Assembly (NCBI GenBank): GCA_025141835.1
Contig: CP081102.1
Coordinates: forward strand, 2,232,001 to 2,296,000
Direction: 5' to 3'
Origin: Rhodobacteraceae bacterium M385
Lineage (GTDB): Bacteria; Pseudomonadota; Alphaproteobacteria; Rhodobacterales; Rhodobacteraceae
Length of the DNA stretch: 64,000 nt
Shown: positions 17,949-26,858 of the stretch, one piece after another
Layout of the letters: each line of letters starts with the position of its first letter
Numbering within the stretch: position 1 is the first letter of the stretch
Notes under the pieces: generated by a model
Seen by the model: the letters and a program-made list of their open reading frames with translations, nothing else
The model's database searches: none
What the model was told of the DNA's origin: nothing
Made by a program: the position numbers and the translations under genes

Positions 17949-19214
17949 TTAGTAGTTGGACTGGATCTGAACGCAGGTCTCGGTTTCGGTGTTGTACATG
18001 CCACACTCCAGGCCCGGCCAATCGGATACCAACACGGCGCTTTCGGGCAGGAAGTCTGTCCAAGCATCGCCTGCAACCGGATCGGTTTGCGAGATGATGG
18101 TGAACTGACCGTCGGCCTCGATCTCACCGATCAGCACGGGTTTGGTCAGGTGATGGTTTGGCAACATCTCGGCGATACCGCCGGTCAGGTTAGGCACCTG
18201 AATGCCGTACATCGCCTCGCGCACTGCATCGACGTCGGTGGTGCCAGCGGCCTCTACCGCCTGAACCCACATGTTGAAGCCGATGTAATGGGCCTCCATC
18301 GGGTCATTGGTCGGACGTGTGTCATCGCCGATGAACTCATGCCAAGCGGAGATGAATTCCTCATTCGCGGGGGTGTCTGCGGACTGGAAGTAGTTCCAAG
18401 CGGCCAGATGCCCCACCAAAGGCTCGGTATCCAGACCGGCCAGTTCTTCCTCGCCCACCGAAAAGGCGACAACGGGGATGTCGTCGGCGCTGACGCCTTG
18501 GGCGGCCAGCTCATTATAGAAGCCGATGTTGGCGTCGCCGTTGATCGTGGAGATCACGCCGACCTGTTGGCCCGAGTCGCCAAGGGCCACCACGTCAGAC
18601 ACGATGGAAGACCAATCGGAATGGCCGAAGGGCGTGTAGTTGACGAAGATGTTTTCCTGCGGAACGCCGGCATCCAGCAGGTATTGCTCGAGAATGCGGT
18701 TCGTCGTGCGGGGGTAGACGTAATCTGTCCCCAGCAGCGCGAAAGATTCGACGCCCAGTTCTTCAAGGAAGTAGTCCACCGCAGGGATCGCCTGCTGGTT
18801 CGGTGCCGCACCTGTGTAGAACACATTGCGCGAGGATTCTTCGCCCTCGTACTGGACCGGGTAGAACATGAGGCCGTTCAATTCTTCCAGAACCGGCAGC
18901 GCCGATTTGCGTGATACGGATGTCCAAGCACCGAAGATCACATCCACTTCGTGAACCGTCAGCAATTCGCGGGTGCGTTCCGCAAACAGGGGCCAATCGG
19001 ATGCCGGGTCAACGACAACGGGGACGATTTCTTCGCCCAACAGACCACCGGCGGCGTTTTGTTCTTCGATCAACATCAACATGACATCGCGAAGCGTCGT
19101 TTCGGAAATGGCCATGGTGCCAGTAAGAGAGTGGAGGATGCCGACGCGAATTTCTGCGGATGCAGCATGAGCAGTAACAAGCGACAAGGCGCTGGCTAGA
19201 AGCAGCTTTTTCAT
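17949..19214 (-). CDS. urtA: Urea ABC importer, periplasmic binding protein UrtA
   Basis: A 421-residue binding protein. A short signal peptide ends at AASA near residue 20. The mature sequence has the UrtA signatures HSLTGTMAISE, FGAWTSVSRKSALPV, LMFYPVQYEGEESSRNV and LLGTDYVYPRTTN, so the assignment to the urea-binding subgroup is strong. ATG 19214 is preferred over a TTG 12 bases upstream; GGGGA precedes it. It is the first gene of urtABCDE and is divergent from a LysR-type regulator, with a candidate operator between them. Confidence 0.95.
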   Translation of the reverse strand: MKKLLLASALSLVTAHAASAEIRVGILHSLTGTMAISETTLRDVMLMLIEEQNAAGGLLGEEIVPVVVDPASDWPLFAERTRELLTVHEVDVIFGAWTSVSRKSALPVLEELNGLMFYPVQYEGEESSRNVFYTGAAPNQQAIPAVDYFLEELGVESFALLGTDYVYPRTTNRILEQYLLDAGVPQENIFVNYTPFGHSDWSSIVSDVVALGDSGQQVGVISTINGDANIGFYNELAAQGVSADDIPVVAFSVGEEELAGLDTEPLVGHLAAWNYFQSADTPANEEFISAWHEFIGDDTRPTNDPMEAHYIGFNMWVQAVEAAGTTDVDAVREAMYGIQVPNLTGGIAEMLPNHHLTKPVLIGEIEADGQFTIISQTDPVAGDAWTDFLPESAVLVSDWPGLECGMYNTETETCVQIQSNY

Positions 19215-19306
19215 AAGTGTCCCCAAGGTTGGAAAGTAGTTTCTGCAGGTGCAGCATGAAGAGACGAGAAAAGGGTGGTGTTGTCTGCCATTAAAATTGC
19301 GCTACC

Positions 19307-19327
19307 GTGTTGCAATATTTGCACCAC
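19307..19327. promoter_or_regulatory. Candidate LysR-type operator (T-N11-A inverted repeat)
   Basis: The core TGCAATATTTGCA fits the T-N11-A LysR box, and the symmetry extends outward to 9-base arms (GTGTTGCAA and TTGCACCAC, eight of nine pairs complementary). It lies 16 bases before the LysR start codon and about 93 bases before urtA, a normal place for an autoregulated, divergent LysR site. Confidence 0.6.
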
Positions 19328-19343
19328 CTTGGCGGACCCGTTG

Positions 19344-20237
19344 ATGCGACACCTAAAAATCTACCGTGCGATCCGATTAATCGCGCGTGCGGGCTCTATT
19401 CGGGGCGGTGCCGAGGCGCTGGCGATTTCCCCCTCAGCGCTCAATCGCGCCGTTCAGGCCTTCGAGGAAGAGATGGAAGTCGCGATCTTCGAACGGATTC
19501 CCGGCGGCGTAAGCCTGTCATCGGCCGGAGAGTTGCTTCTGGATATGATCGAGCGGCATCTGACCGAATTCGACAATCTGCAAAATCAACTGACAGAGTT
19601 GCGCAACGGGCTGAGTGGGACATTGCGGCTTAGCCTTGGGGCGGATTTGGACGCGGGCCTGGTGCCCGACGTGATGGAAGCCTTCGAGGCCGCCTTCCCC
19701 GGTGTCTCGCTTGAGGTGCTGACCGACGACACCACCCAAAGCTTGCTACAGCGCGGCGTTGATCTGGCGATTTTGACCAACCCCAATGTCGACGATGCCG
19801 TGGAGGTTGTGCTGTCTCAATCCGTGCCTCTCGCCGCGCGGCGTGCTGGTCCGGGCGATAGGCCACCTGTTTCCGGCCTATGGGACATAATCGACGACAG
19901 GCTGATGCTGCCGCCCCATGGCACAGGCACACGGACGGCCATGGGCCACGCCTTGCGACGACATCGGTTGAAAGAGGGCGTCACAACAACACTTTCCGCA
20001 GCTCAGATGTTGAAACACAAGGCGGGCGCTGCGTCGGTTTGCATCGTTCCCGAAATCGCGCTTTGCGATGATGGCAACACGGCACCGTGTGAGCGTTTGC
20101 AGCTGTCGCTCGGGAAGGTGCAGTTTGCCGTCGTCCGCTCTGTTCGGGCCCCACTGATCCGGCCCGCGCAGGCATTCCTCACGATATTGGAGCGGGAATT
20201 GGACCGCGTGTCTTCCTCCGACGCAGCCGTCCAATGA
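19344..20237 (+). CDS. LysR-family transcriptional regulator
   Basis: A 297-residue LysR-type regulator. The N-terminal helix-turn-helix reads FRAIRL-like: HLKIYRAIRLIARAGSIRGG then AEALAISPSALNRAVQAFEE and FERIPGGVSLSSAGELLLD. The rest is the inducer-binding domain, starting near SGTLRLSLGADLDAGLVPDV. ATG 19344 gives the family's usual N-terminus; the frame extends upstream to 19275 across the candidate operator. Its position suggests control of urtABCDE and of itself; nitrogen-related ligands are plausible but not shown. Confidence 0.85.
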   Translation: MRHLKIYRAIRLIARAGSIRGGAEALAISPSALNRAVQAFEEEMEVAIFERIPGGVSLSSAGELLLDMIERHLTEFDNLQNQLTELRNGLSGTLRLSLGADLDAGLVPDVMEAFEAAFPGVSLEVLTDDTTQSLLQRGVDLAILTNPNVDDAVEVVLSQSVPLAARRAGPGDRPPVSGLWDIIDDRLMLPPHGTGTRTAMGHALRRHRLKEGVTTTLSAAQMLKHKAGAASVCIVPEIALCDDGNTAPCERLQLSLGKVQFAVVRSVRAPLIRPAQAFLTILERELDRVSSSDAAVQ

Positions 20238-20293
20238 ATTGATCCGACATGGGGACGCTTGAAAATAGACGCCCCCGCGTTATTTCGCAGTGT

Positions 20294-21298
20294 ATGAACG
20301 AGGTTTTGACCTTCACCGAACGGGGCATTTATTGTCCTGCTGGCGATTTTTACATTGATCCCTGGCGCCCGGTGCCTCGGGCTTTGATCACCCATGGGCA
20401 CGCCGATCACGCCCGCCCAGAAATGGGCCGCTATCTGGCCACCGAAGCTGCGGCCCCTGTGATGCAGCACAGGTTGGGGGAAGGCGCCCGGATCGAGACC
20501 GTTTCATACGGCGAAACCCGCCAGATCGGCGGGGCGACAGTGTCTTTCCACCCCGCAGGCCATGTGCCCGGATCGGCTCAGATCAGGGTCGAAGTTGCGG
20601 GGCAGGTCTGGGTCGCCTCGGGGGACTACAAGACTGTGGACGACGGGTTATCGGAGGCATTCGAGCCCGTGAAATGCCACGCTTTCATCACCGAAAGCAC
20701 CTTTGGCCTGCCTGTGTTCAAGTGGACCCCGCAGAATATCCTGACGCAGCAATTGAACGACTGGTGGGCGGCGAATGCTGCGGCGGGCCGTGCCTCGATC
20801 CTGACCGCCTACGCCCTTGGCAAGGCGCAACGCCTGATGCGCTGCGTCGATGCTTCAATCGGGCCAATGTTGACGGTCACGGCGGTGGAAAACACCAACG
20901 CAGTTCTGCGCGCACAGGGGATCGCCCTGCCCGACACCACACAGATCACCGAAGATGTCAGTGCCAAAACCCACCCCGGCGCGCTTATCATCGCCACCCC
21001 CGGCAGCACCACGCAACACTGGGCGCGGCGGTTCCCGCAGGCGGCGACGGCCTTTGCTTCGGGTTGGATGGCCCTGCGCGGCGTGCGCCGCCGGCGCGGC
21101 ACGGATCGCGGGTTTATCGTCTCTGATCACGCGGATTGGGGCGGTTTGAATGCGGCGATCAAGGCGACGGGGGCCGAGAAAATCTTTGTCACCCACGGCT
21201 ACACTGGCCAGTTCCAACGCTACCTGTCCGAACAGGGCTACGACGCCCTTGTGGTGTCGACTGAGTACACCGGCGACGACACCGAGGAGGCGACATGA
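20294..21298 (+). CDS. Ligase-associated DNA exonuclease (metallo-beta-lactamase fold)
   Basis: A 334-residue protein of the ligase-associated exonuclease family related to SNM1/CPSF-type nucleases. The zinc motif HGHADH is at residues 34-39; further conserved parts are FHPAGHVPGSAQI, WVASGDYK, FITESTFGLPVF, and SDHADW near the C-terminus. It ends in an ATGA overlap with the downstream ATP-dependent ligase, so the two act together, presumably in end processing and sealing during DNA repair. ATG 20294 is preferred over an ATG 45 bases upstream because the family begins close to LTFTERGIYCP. Confidence 0.88.
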   Translation: MNEVLTFTERGIYCPAGDFYIDPWRPVPRALITHGHADHARPEMGRYLATEAAAPVMQHRLGEGARIETVSYGETRQIGGATVSFHPAGHVPGSAQIRVEVAGQVWVASGDYKTVDDGLSEAFEPVKCHAFITESTFGLPVFKWTPQNILTQQLNDWWAANAAAGRASILTAYALGKAQRLMRCVDASIGPMLTVTAVENTNAVLRAQGIALPDTTQITEDVSAKTHPGALIIATPGSTTQHWARRFPQAATAFASGWMALRGVRRRRGTDRGFIVSDHADWGGLNAAIKATGAEKIFVTHGYTGQFQRYLSEQGYDALVVSTEYTGDDTEEAT

Positions 21299-22884
21299 AG
21301 CAGTTTGCCGCCCTTTACGCCCGCGTCGATGAAAGCACCAAAACCACCGTAAAAGTCGCGGCGCTGGCAGACTACCTCTGTGAGGCATCAGACACCGACC
21401 GTTTGTGGACCATCGCCCTGTTCACAGGCCGCCGCCCCAAGCGCGTAATCTCGACCACCAAACTGCGCCTTTGGGCGGCCGAGGTCGCGGGCCTGCCCGA
21501 TTGGCTGTTTGACGAAAGCTATCACATCGTCGGCGATCTGGCCGAAACCATCAGCCTCGTGCTGCCCGAACCCTCCGACCCGCAAGATCACAGCCTCACC
21601 CACTGGATCAAAACACTCGCCCACCTGTCCACCCTCGACGATGATGCGCGCAAGGCGGGGATTTTGGCGGCGTGGGATACCCTCGCCCCCGATCAACGGT
21701 TCTTGTTCACCAAACTGCTGACGGGCGGTTTTCGCGTCGGCGTCAGCGCCAAGTTGATGACGCGGGCGCTGGCGCAGGTCACGGGGCAGGACGTCGCCGC
21801 GCTGACCCATAAGCTCATGGGCAAGTGGACGCCGCAAACGACGACGTGGGCTGCGCTGATCGAGGCGGATGACCCCATGGCCGACCTGTCGCGCCCCTAC
21901 CCGTTCTACCTTGCCCATTCCGTCGATGACCCGGCGGAGCTTGGCGATCCGCCCGACTGGCACGCCGAACGCAAATGGGACGGCATTCGCGGGCAATTCA
22001 TCACCCGTTGCGGCGAACACCACATCTGGTCGCGCGGCGAAGACCTTATGACAGATCGATTTCCCGAACTGGCGCAGCTGACCGATTACCTACCCGAGGG
22101 CACGGTGATTGACGGCGAAATCCTCGCCTTTGCGGACGATATGCCGCTCAGCTTCAACGCCCTGCAAAAACGCATCGGGCGAAAAACAGTGCCGAAGAAA
22201 CTGCTGGCGGAATCGCCGGTAATCCTGATGGCCTATGATCTGCTGGAACAAGACGGCACCGACATCCGCGACACCCCCTTTGGCGACCGCCGCACCGCGC
22301 TCAAGACCTTGCTTGCCGACGTCCCGCCCGAGGCCCCCATCCGCCTGAGCCAAGAGGTTCCCTTTGACACATGGGATACCCTCGCCGCCGAACGGAAAGC
22401 ATCGCGCGCGCACAACGCAGAAGGCCTGATGATCAAACGCCGCGCCAGCCCTTACCTTGCGGGGCGCAAACGCGGCGATTGGTGGAAATGGAAGATCGAC
22501 CCGCTGACCATCGACGCGGTGATGATCTATGCGCAATCGGGCAGCGGACGGCGCGCCAATCTGTTCACCGATTACACCTTCGCCGTCTGGAACGGGAACG
22601 AGCTGACCCCCTTCACCAAGGCCTACTCCGGCCTGACCGATGCGGAGTTCCGACAGATCACTGCTTGGGTGCGCAAGAACACCCTCAACAAGTTTGGCCC
22701 CGTGCGCCAAGTCACCCCGCACCATGTGTTCGAGATCGCGTTCGAAGGCATCCAAGCCTCTCCGCGTCATAAATCGGGCGTCGCATTGCGGTTCCCGCGG
22801 ATGCTGCGCTGGCGGCACGACAAACCCGCGTCAGAGGCGAACACGCTGGACGATCTGAAAGAGATGCTGGCCACCTACGGCTAG
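21295..22884 (+). CDS. ATP-dependent DNA ligase (ligase-associated damage response type)
   Basis: A 529-residue ATP-dependent ligase. The adenylated lysine is in the motif AERKWDGIRG (Lys227). Other motifs: WSRGEDLMTDRFPEL (III-like), DGEILAF (motif III), EGLMIKR (IV) and WWKWKIDP (V). The N-terminal ~200 residues are the helical DNA-binding domain and the C-terminal third is the OB fold. This ligase group is a bacterial accessory repair ligase, separate from NAD-dependent LigA. It overlaps the exonuclease gene by four bases. The helicase (Lhr-like) and PdeM-like nuclease that often complete this cluster are not adjacent. Confidence 0.92.
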   Translation: MKQFAALYARVDESTKTTVKVAALADYLCEASDTDRLWTIALFTGRRPKRVISTTKLRLWAAEVAGLPDWLFDESYHIVGDLAETISLVLPEPSDPQDHSLTHWIKTLAHLSTLDDDARKAGILAAWDTLAPDQRFLFTKLLTGGFRVGVSAKLMTRALAQVTGQDVAALTHKLMGKWTPQTTTWAALIEADDPMADLSRPYPFYLAHSVDDPAELGDPPDWHAERKWDGIRGQFITRCGEHHIWSRGEDLMTDRFPELAQLTDYLPEGTVIDGEILAFADDMPLSFNALQKRIGRKTVPKKLLAESPVILMAYDLLEQDGTDIRDTPFGDRRTALKTLLADVPPEAPIRLSQEVPFDTWDTLAAERKASRAHNAEGLMIKRRASPYLAGRKRGDWWKWKIDPLTIDAVMIYAQSGSGRRANLFTDYTFAVWNGNELTPFTKAYSGLTDAEFRQITAWVRKNTLNKFGPVRQVTPHHVFEIAFEGIQASPRHKSGVALRFPRMLRWRHDKPASEANTLDDLKEMLATYG

Positions 22885-22988
22885 CTAAGCGAGACGGAGC
22901 GGCCGTTGCACGGAAACGTTGTTACAGCTATTCGAGCATACTTAACATCGGCTCGCTTGTGGCGTTTGTAATATCTGAGTAATTTCTG

Positions 22989-23504
22989 ATGCTTAACTTC
23001 CAATTAGACGAATTTAATAGAACAGTTATCATCGGGAACACTGCATCAGGAAAAAGCTGGCTTGCAAAACGTATGGGCAAAATGCTGGCTTTAAATATTG
23101 TCGATCTTGATCAAATACATTGGGTTGATGGGAACTATAACCGCAAAGAATCCGCGCCAGTCGCTATCACGAAGATATCTCAAAGAGCCCAAGAAGATCG
23201 TTGGATTATCGAAGGCGTCTATGGGTGGTTGGTCAGTCCAATCATTCTTCGTGCTACGTGCCTAATCTGGACCGATATTCCGTGGTCCGAAAGCCGCAAG
23301 AATCTGCTTTTGAGAGAGACAGATCGTGGATCAACTGGCAACTTTGAAGACTTAGAGGCTTGGTCAGGAGACTACTGGAACAGGAAATCTGCTTCATCCT
23401 ACGGTGCCCATCTTGCGATTTATAAAGGTTTCAAAGGCTCCAAGTACCGTTTAACGAACATGAAGGAAACTTCCGCTTTTGCCGACCGGCTCGCGCACAT
23501 TTGA
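22989..23504 (+). CDS. P-loop ATPase, small kinase-like (topology modulation/adenylate kinase-like)
   Basis: A 171-residue protein with a Walker A motif GNTASGKS at residues 16-23, then DLDQIHW and WIIEGVYG, a layout seen in small P-loop proteins annotated as DNA topology modulation protein (FlaR-like) or adenylate kinase-like. The later part, WTDIPWSESRKNLLLRE, resembles the lid or nucleotide-monophosphate region of such kinases. The true substrate is unknown. The stretch is noticeably richer in A and T than the flanking ligase and repair genes, and has its own gap of 104 bases upstream, suggesting a separate, possibly acquired gene. Confidence 0.65.
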   Translation: MLNFQLDEFNRTVIIGNTASGKSWLAKRMGKMLALNIVDLDQIHWVDGNYNRKESAPVAITKISQRAQEDRWIIEGVYGWLVSPIILRATCLIWTDIPWSESRKNLLLRETDRGSTGNFEDLEAWSGDYWNRKSASSYGAHLAIYKGFKGSKYRLTNMKETSAFADRLAHI

Positions 23505-23686
23505 AGAAGTTCAGGTCGGTAGGTTTGGGCTCTCTGCCGCCCTTGGGACTGGTGCGACAACCGGTGAAATTCCGCCTTGGTCAACGTCTGATTATCGCTC
23601 TATGGAATGTAGCAGACGCAACTAGTGCACTAAAGACCGAAGCCATTTAACAACGGCGCCGTGCAGGAACAAAGAACGAGCAAAAT

Positions 23687-24289
23687 TTGAAGCAGCCAGC
23701 GAAAGAGCTCCGCATTGACTTCGTCGAAGGTCCGGTCGCCCATCGCCTTCGGTTCGGTGGTGGGCGTGGGCAAGATTTACCCAAAGCGATGGGGCTGCGC
23801 GGTGGCAAGACGCCCACGATCATTGATGCGACGGCCGGTATGGGGCGCGACGCATTCCTGTTGGCGTCTTTGGGAGCGCAGGTCACTCTGATCGAACGGT
23901 CAGAAAAGATGCACTCCTTGCTTGCTCAGGGCATGGAAAGAGCAATAAGCGCCGGGGGGCAGATGCGGGAAATTATTGACCGCATGACCCTTCTGAAGGG
24001 TGATGCTTTGGATCTGATCCCTGATCTGTCCGGCGAAGCAATTTTGATCGACCCAATGCATCCCGAACGGAAAAATTCTGCCCTGGTGAAACAAGAACTC
24101 CGCCAAGTCCGTGAGATTGTAGGAGCCGATGAAGACGCGGGTGATCTTGTGCGCTTGGCGATCAAACATGCGAGTAAACGCGTGGTGCTAAAGTGGCCAG
24201 CCAAAGCTGATCCGATTGCAGGCGTGCCGAAATGCAGCCACCAAATCATTGGCAAAACAACGCGCTATGACGTGTTTATGGTCGGTTGA
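23687..24289 (+). CDS. rsmJ: RsmJ-like 16S rRNA (guanine-N2) methyltransferase, short N-terminus
   Basis: A 200-residue SAM-dependent methyltransferase matching RsmJ: RIDFVEGPVAHRLRFGGGRG, the SAM motif DATAGMGRDAF (residues 47-57), DPMHPERKNSALVKQELR, and a C-terminal VVLKWP and TTRYDVFM. RsmJ modifies G1516 of 16S rRNA in Escherichia coli, where the protein is about 250 residues. Here roughly the first 50 residues are missing; the frame upstream is open only to 23651 and offers no ATG, so TTG 23687 is used with a weak GAG site. Either the short form is functional or the gene is 5'-eroded. Confidence 0.75.
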   Translation: MKQPAKELRIDFVEGPVAHRLRFGGGRGQDLPKAMGLRGGKTPTIIDATAGMGRDAFLLASLGAQVTLIERSEKMHSLLAQGMERAISAGGQMREIIDRMTLLKGDALDLIPDLSGEAILIDPMHPERKNSALVKQELRQVREIVGADEDAGDLVRLAIKHASKRVVLKWPAKADPIAGVPKCSHQIIGKTTRYDVFMVG

Positions 24290-24401
24290 GCGCCTCAGGC
24301 GTCGAAGTGGGTGACCGCAGCTATTGGGGCGATGTTAACAGTGGCGCACCTTCCGTGGCAAAACGTGATGGCCACGGAGTGAGGCGACGGAGCGATGAAC
24401 G

Positions 24402-24947
24402 CTATGCCGCGCCCTTCAATGTTTTGGGCGTCACGTAGACGACGCTTTCATCGACACTGACCATGACGTCGCCGTCTTGAACATTCACCTGAAGCTTCAT
24501 CGCGCGGCTGGCCAGTTTTGCCAATGCGCCAGTGTCGGCTTCCGAAAAACTGACGACGTGCAGATTGTCGAAACGGGTGGTGGTGTTGCGGACCTTGTCC
24601 CACCACATTTCGGCAACCCTGCCCCCATAGGGATAGACGATGACTTTCCCAGCTTTGCCGCAGGACTGGCGCATGACCTTCTCGCTCGGCAACCCAAGCG
24701 CGACCCAGACGTCGATCTCTCCGCTTAGGCTCTTTTGCCAGACGTCCGGTTCATCGTCCGTCGATAGTCCCTTGGTCATCTCCAAGTGTTCATGGGCATT
24801 TAGCGCGAAGGCGAGAAGGCGCACCATCAGCCGTTCATCTGTCTCAGAGGGGTGCTTTGCCACAGTGAGCTTATGGGTCTCATAATAGTGGCGATCCATG
24901 TCAGAGACCGTAAGCTCAATTTTATGAATGGTGGCATTCTGCGCCAT
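24402..24947 (-). CDS. YaeQ family protein
   Basis: A 181-residue protein of the YaeQ family. Typical segments are the N-terminal HKIELTVSDMDRHYYETHKLTVAKHPSET-like stretch (split here: ELTVSDMDRHYYE and LTVAKHPSETDERLMVRLLA), then DVWVALGLPSEKVMRQSC and VIVYPYG. YaeQ adopts a restriction-endonuclease-like fold in known structures; its cellular role remains unclear. It is a single-gene unit, divergent from the FAD/NAD-binding protein gene. Confidence 0.9.
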   Translation of the reverse strand: MAQNATIHKIELTVSDMDRHYYETHKLTVAKHPSETDERLMVRLLAFALNAHEHLEMTKGLSTDDEPDVWQKSLSGEIDVWVALGLPSEKVMRQSCGKAGKVIVYPYGGRVAEMWWDKVRNTTTRFDNLHVVSFSEADTGALAKLASRAMKLQVNVQDGDVMVSVDESVVYVTPKTLKGAA

Positions 24948-25127
24948 GATCTGTCCCGCTTATACAAAGATCGCATGGCCTACCCTGTCCGGTGATCATT
25001 GGAAAGCAGATACGGCGTGCCGGGCCGGAACGCGGTGACATGGCCGGGCTTGGAATAAACTTTCGCTCCCAAGGATCATTTCCAGCCTTCGCGCGTTACC
25101 GAGTGGAACCTCAGAAAGGGCGCCCCC

Positions 25128-26774
25128 GTGAAAACACCAACCCGAACACTCGCCGTTATAGGATTCGGTCCGCGCGGCCTTGGCGCGCTAGAGGCTTTGG
25201 CGATTGATGCCATGAAGCGCAAAATCCGCTTCAAGATCGACATTTTCGACACCCTCGATGCTTTGGGCGCAGGGCCAAACTTTCATCCCGATGAAGACCA
25301 TTTGTGCATTCTTAATATCCCCGTTCGTATCCTCGATATCGACCCGCCTGATTGTATGTCCGATCATATCGCGCCTTTTGCCGACTGGTCCGCCAATGAC
25401 TACGATGGCGACGATTTCCCGCCCCGTTCTGATTTGGGCGCTTATCTTGAAGCCCGGTTTGCAGCGCTGTGTGAAGCCACGAAGGATGTGTTTGACGTCA
25501 CCCACATCAGGTCCAAAGCGCACGATCTGAAGCAGGATGATGGTTGGCACATCAAGACGCAGAGCGATCAATATGGCCCCTACGACGAGGTTCTCTTGTC
25601 CCCCGGTCAGCCAGCGACGAAGCTGGACCCTCAGATGAAAAAATGGACAGATCATGCCGAGGATCACGGTCTTGATCTTCTCCCGTCCTATCCGGGCACA
25701 GACCTGTTGGAGGCTGCAAGCGGCTGGCACGATAAGACCGTAGCGATCCGTGGATTGGGGCTATCGACCCATGATGTGCTGCGGATCTTGACTATTGGGT
25801 TGGGCGGGAAATTTGACGGCGGCTGCTACATTAGATCGGGTCGCGAGCCGCGCAGGATACTGCCCTATTCGCGCGACGGCCTCCCCCCTGCGCCGAAGCC
25901 CGCGACGGCTGCAATCGACAGGCGGTTTGACCCGACACAAGGTGAGGTGGAAGCCTTCAAAGCCGCGTTGACGCAGGCCGTGGGCCAAGGTCCCGACGGT
26001 GCATTGGAAACTATATGCGCGGCTTTAATCCCCCCAACCTTGCGCATACTTGACGCATGCAACGGTGCGCAGTCCAGGCAGGCGGTGGCGCAATGGCTTT
26101 TCACCGAACGTAAGACGCCAGGTGCCCAGGACATTCAAGACACCATCGCTGCCCTGCGCATCTCGATTGAAATGGCGCATCAGCGTATCCCCCCATCCGT
26201 CGGCTATGTGATTGGGCAAATCTGGCGCAAAATGCAGAATGAACTTCGCAGTGGCGTCAACAGCGCCGTTCTTGCGTCCGACACCGCCACCGCAATCGTC
26301 GGCTTTGATGAAGCCTTAAAACGTTACAGCTACGGCCCGCCCGTCGCGGCGTCCGAACAACTTTTGATGCTGATCGATGATGGGTTGGTGAGCCTACAGG
26401 CCGTGGACGATCCCGATATTCTGATGGAGCCGAAGGGCTGGCGACTGATCGAAGGAGATGCTGCCCTACTCGCCCCTGTTATGATTGATGCGGTACTGCC
26501 CAACCCGAGTTTAGAGACCATCGTGGCCCCTTTGATAGAGGGCGCACGGGAAGAGGGGTTGATTACAGCTGTGGCCGAAGGCTTTGGGGCGCAGACGCGG
26601 CCCGACGGGTCACTTGTGGGACGCGATGGGGCCGCGCAAACGGGCCTGTCTCTGCTTGGCCGCCTGTCTTTGGGCAGTGTCATTGCCACGGACTCCCTGC
26701 ACGATTGTTTCGGCGCTTCAACCCATCGATGGGCGGCTGGCGTCATGGACCGCTCGACGCGTCAGGCGCAGTAG
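25128..26774 (+). CDS. FAD/NAD(P)-binding domain protein (PF13454-like)
   Basis: A 548-residue protein that begins with an ADP-binding Rossmann motif, VIGFGPRGLGALEAL, as in the FAD-NAD(P)-binding (NAD_binding_9) family. Characteristic parts are FDTLDALGAGPNFHPDEDHLCILN near residues 40-65 (here split), LSPGQPATKLD, and AIRGLGLSTHDVLRILTIGLGG. Relatives include uncharacterised flavoproteins related to lysine/ornithine N-monooxygenases. The start is GTG 25128 with an AGAAAGGG upstream. It stands alone and no partner gene indicates a substrate. Confidence 0.75.
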   Translation: MKTPTRTLAVIGFGPRGLGALEALAIDAMKRKIRFKIDIFDTLDALGAGPNFHPDEDHLCILNIPVRILDIDPPDCMSDHIAPFADWSANDYDGDDFPPRSDLGAYLEARFAALCEATKDVFDVTHIRSKAHDLKQDDGWHIKTQSDQYGPYDEVLLSPGQPATKLDPQMKKWTDHAEDHGLDLLPSYPGTDLLEAASGWHDKTVAIRGLGLSTHDVLRILTIGLGGKFDGGCYIRSGREPRRILPYSRDGLPPAPKPATAAIDRRFDPTQGEVEAFKAALTQAVGQGPDGALETICAALIPPTLRILDACNGAQSRQAVAQWLFTERKTPGAQDIQDTIAALRISIEMAHQRIPPSVGYVIGQIWRKMQNELRSGVNSAVLASDTATAIVGFDEALKRYSYGPPVAASEQLLMLIDDGLVSLQAVDDPDILMEPKGWRLIEGDAALLAPVMIDAVLPNPSLETIVAPLIEGAREEGLITAVAEGFGAQTRPDGSLVGRDGAAQTGLSLLGRLSLGSVIATDSLHDCFGASTHRWAAGVMDRSTRQAQ

Positions 26775-26858
26775 AGGCCCCATGGCTATGGCTCTGTTGA
26801 CCAATTGGCACAACGGAATGAACCGTTCCGACACGGCCGAGGCCGCGAGGGGGCAAGC

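Noticed and set aside
26810..26840. Weak inverted repeat between the FAD/NAD-binding gene and the hydrolase
   Set aside because: Only a 5-bp stem with no T-run; not convincing as a terminator for either convergent gene.
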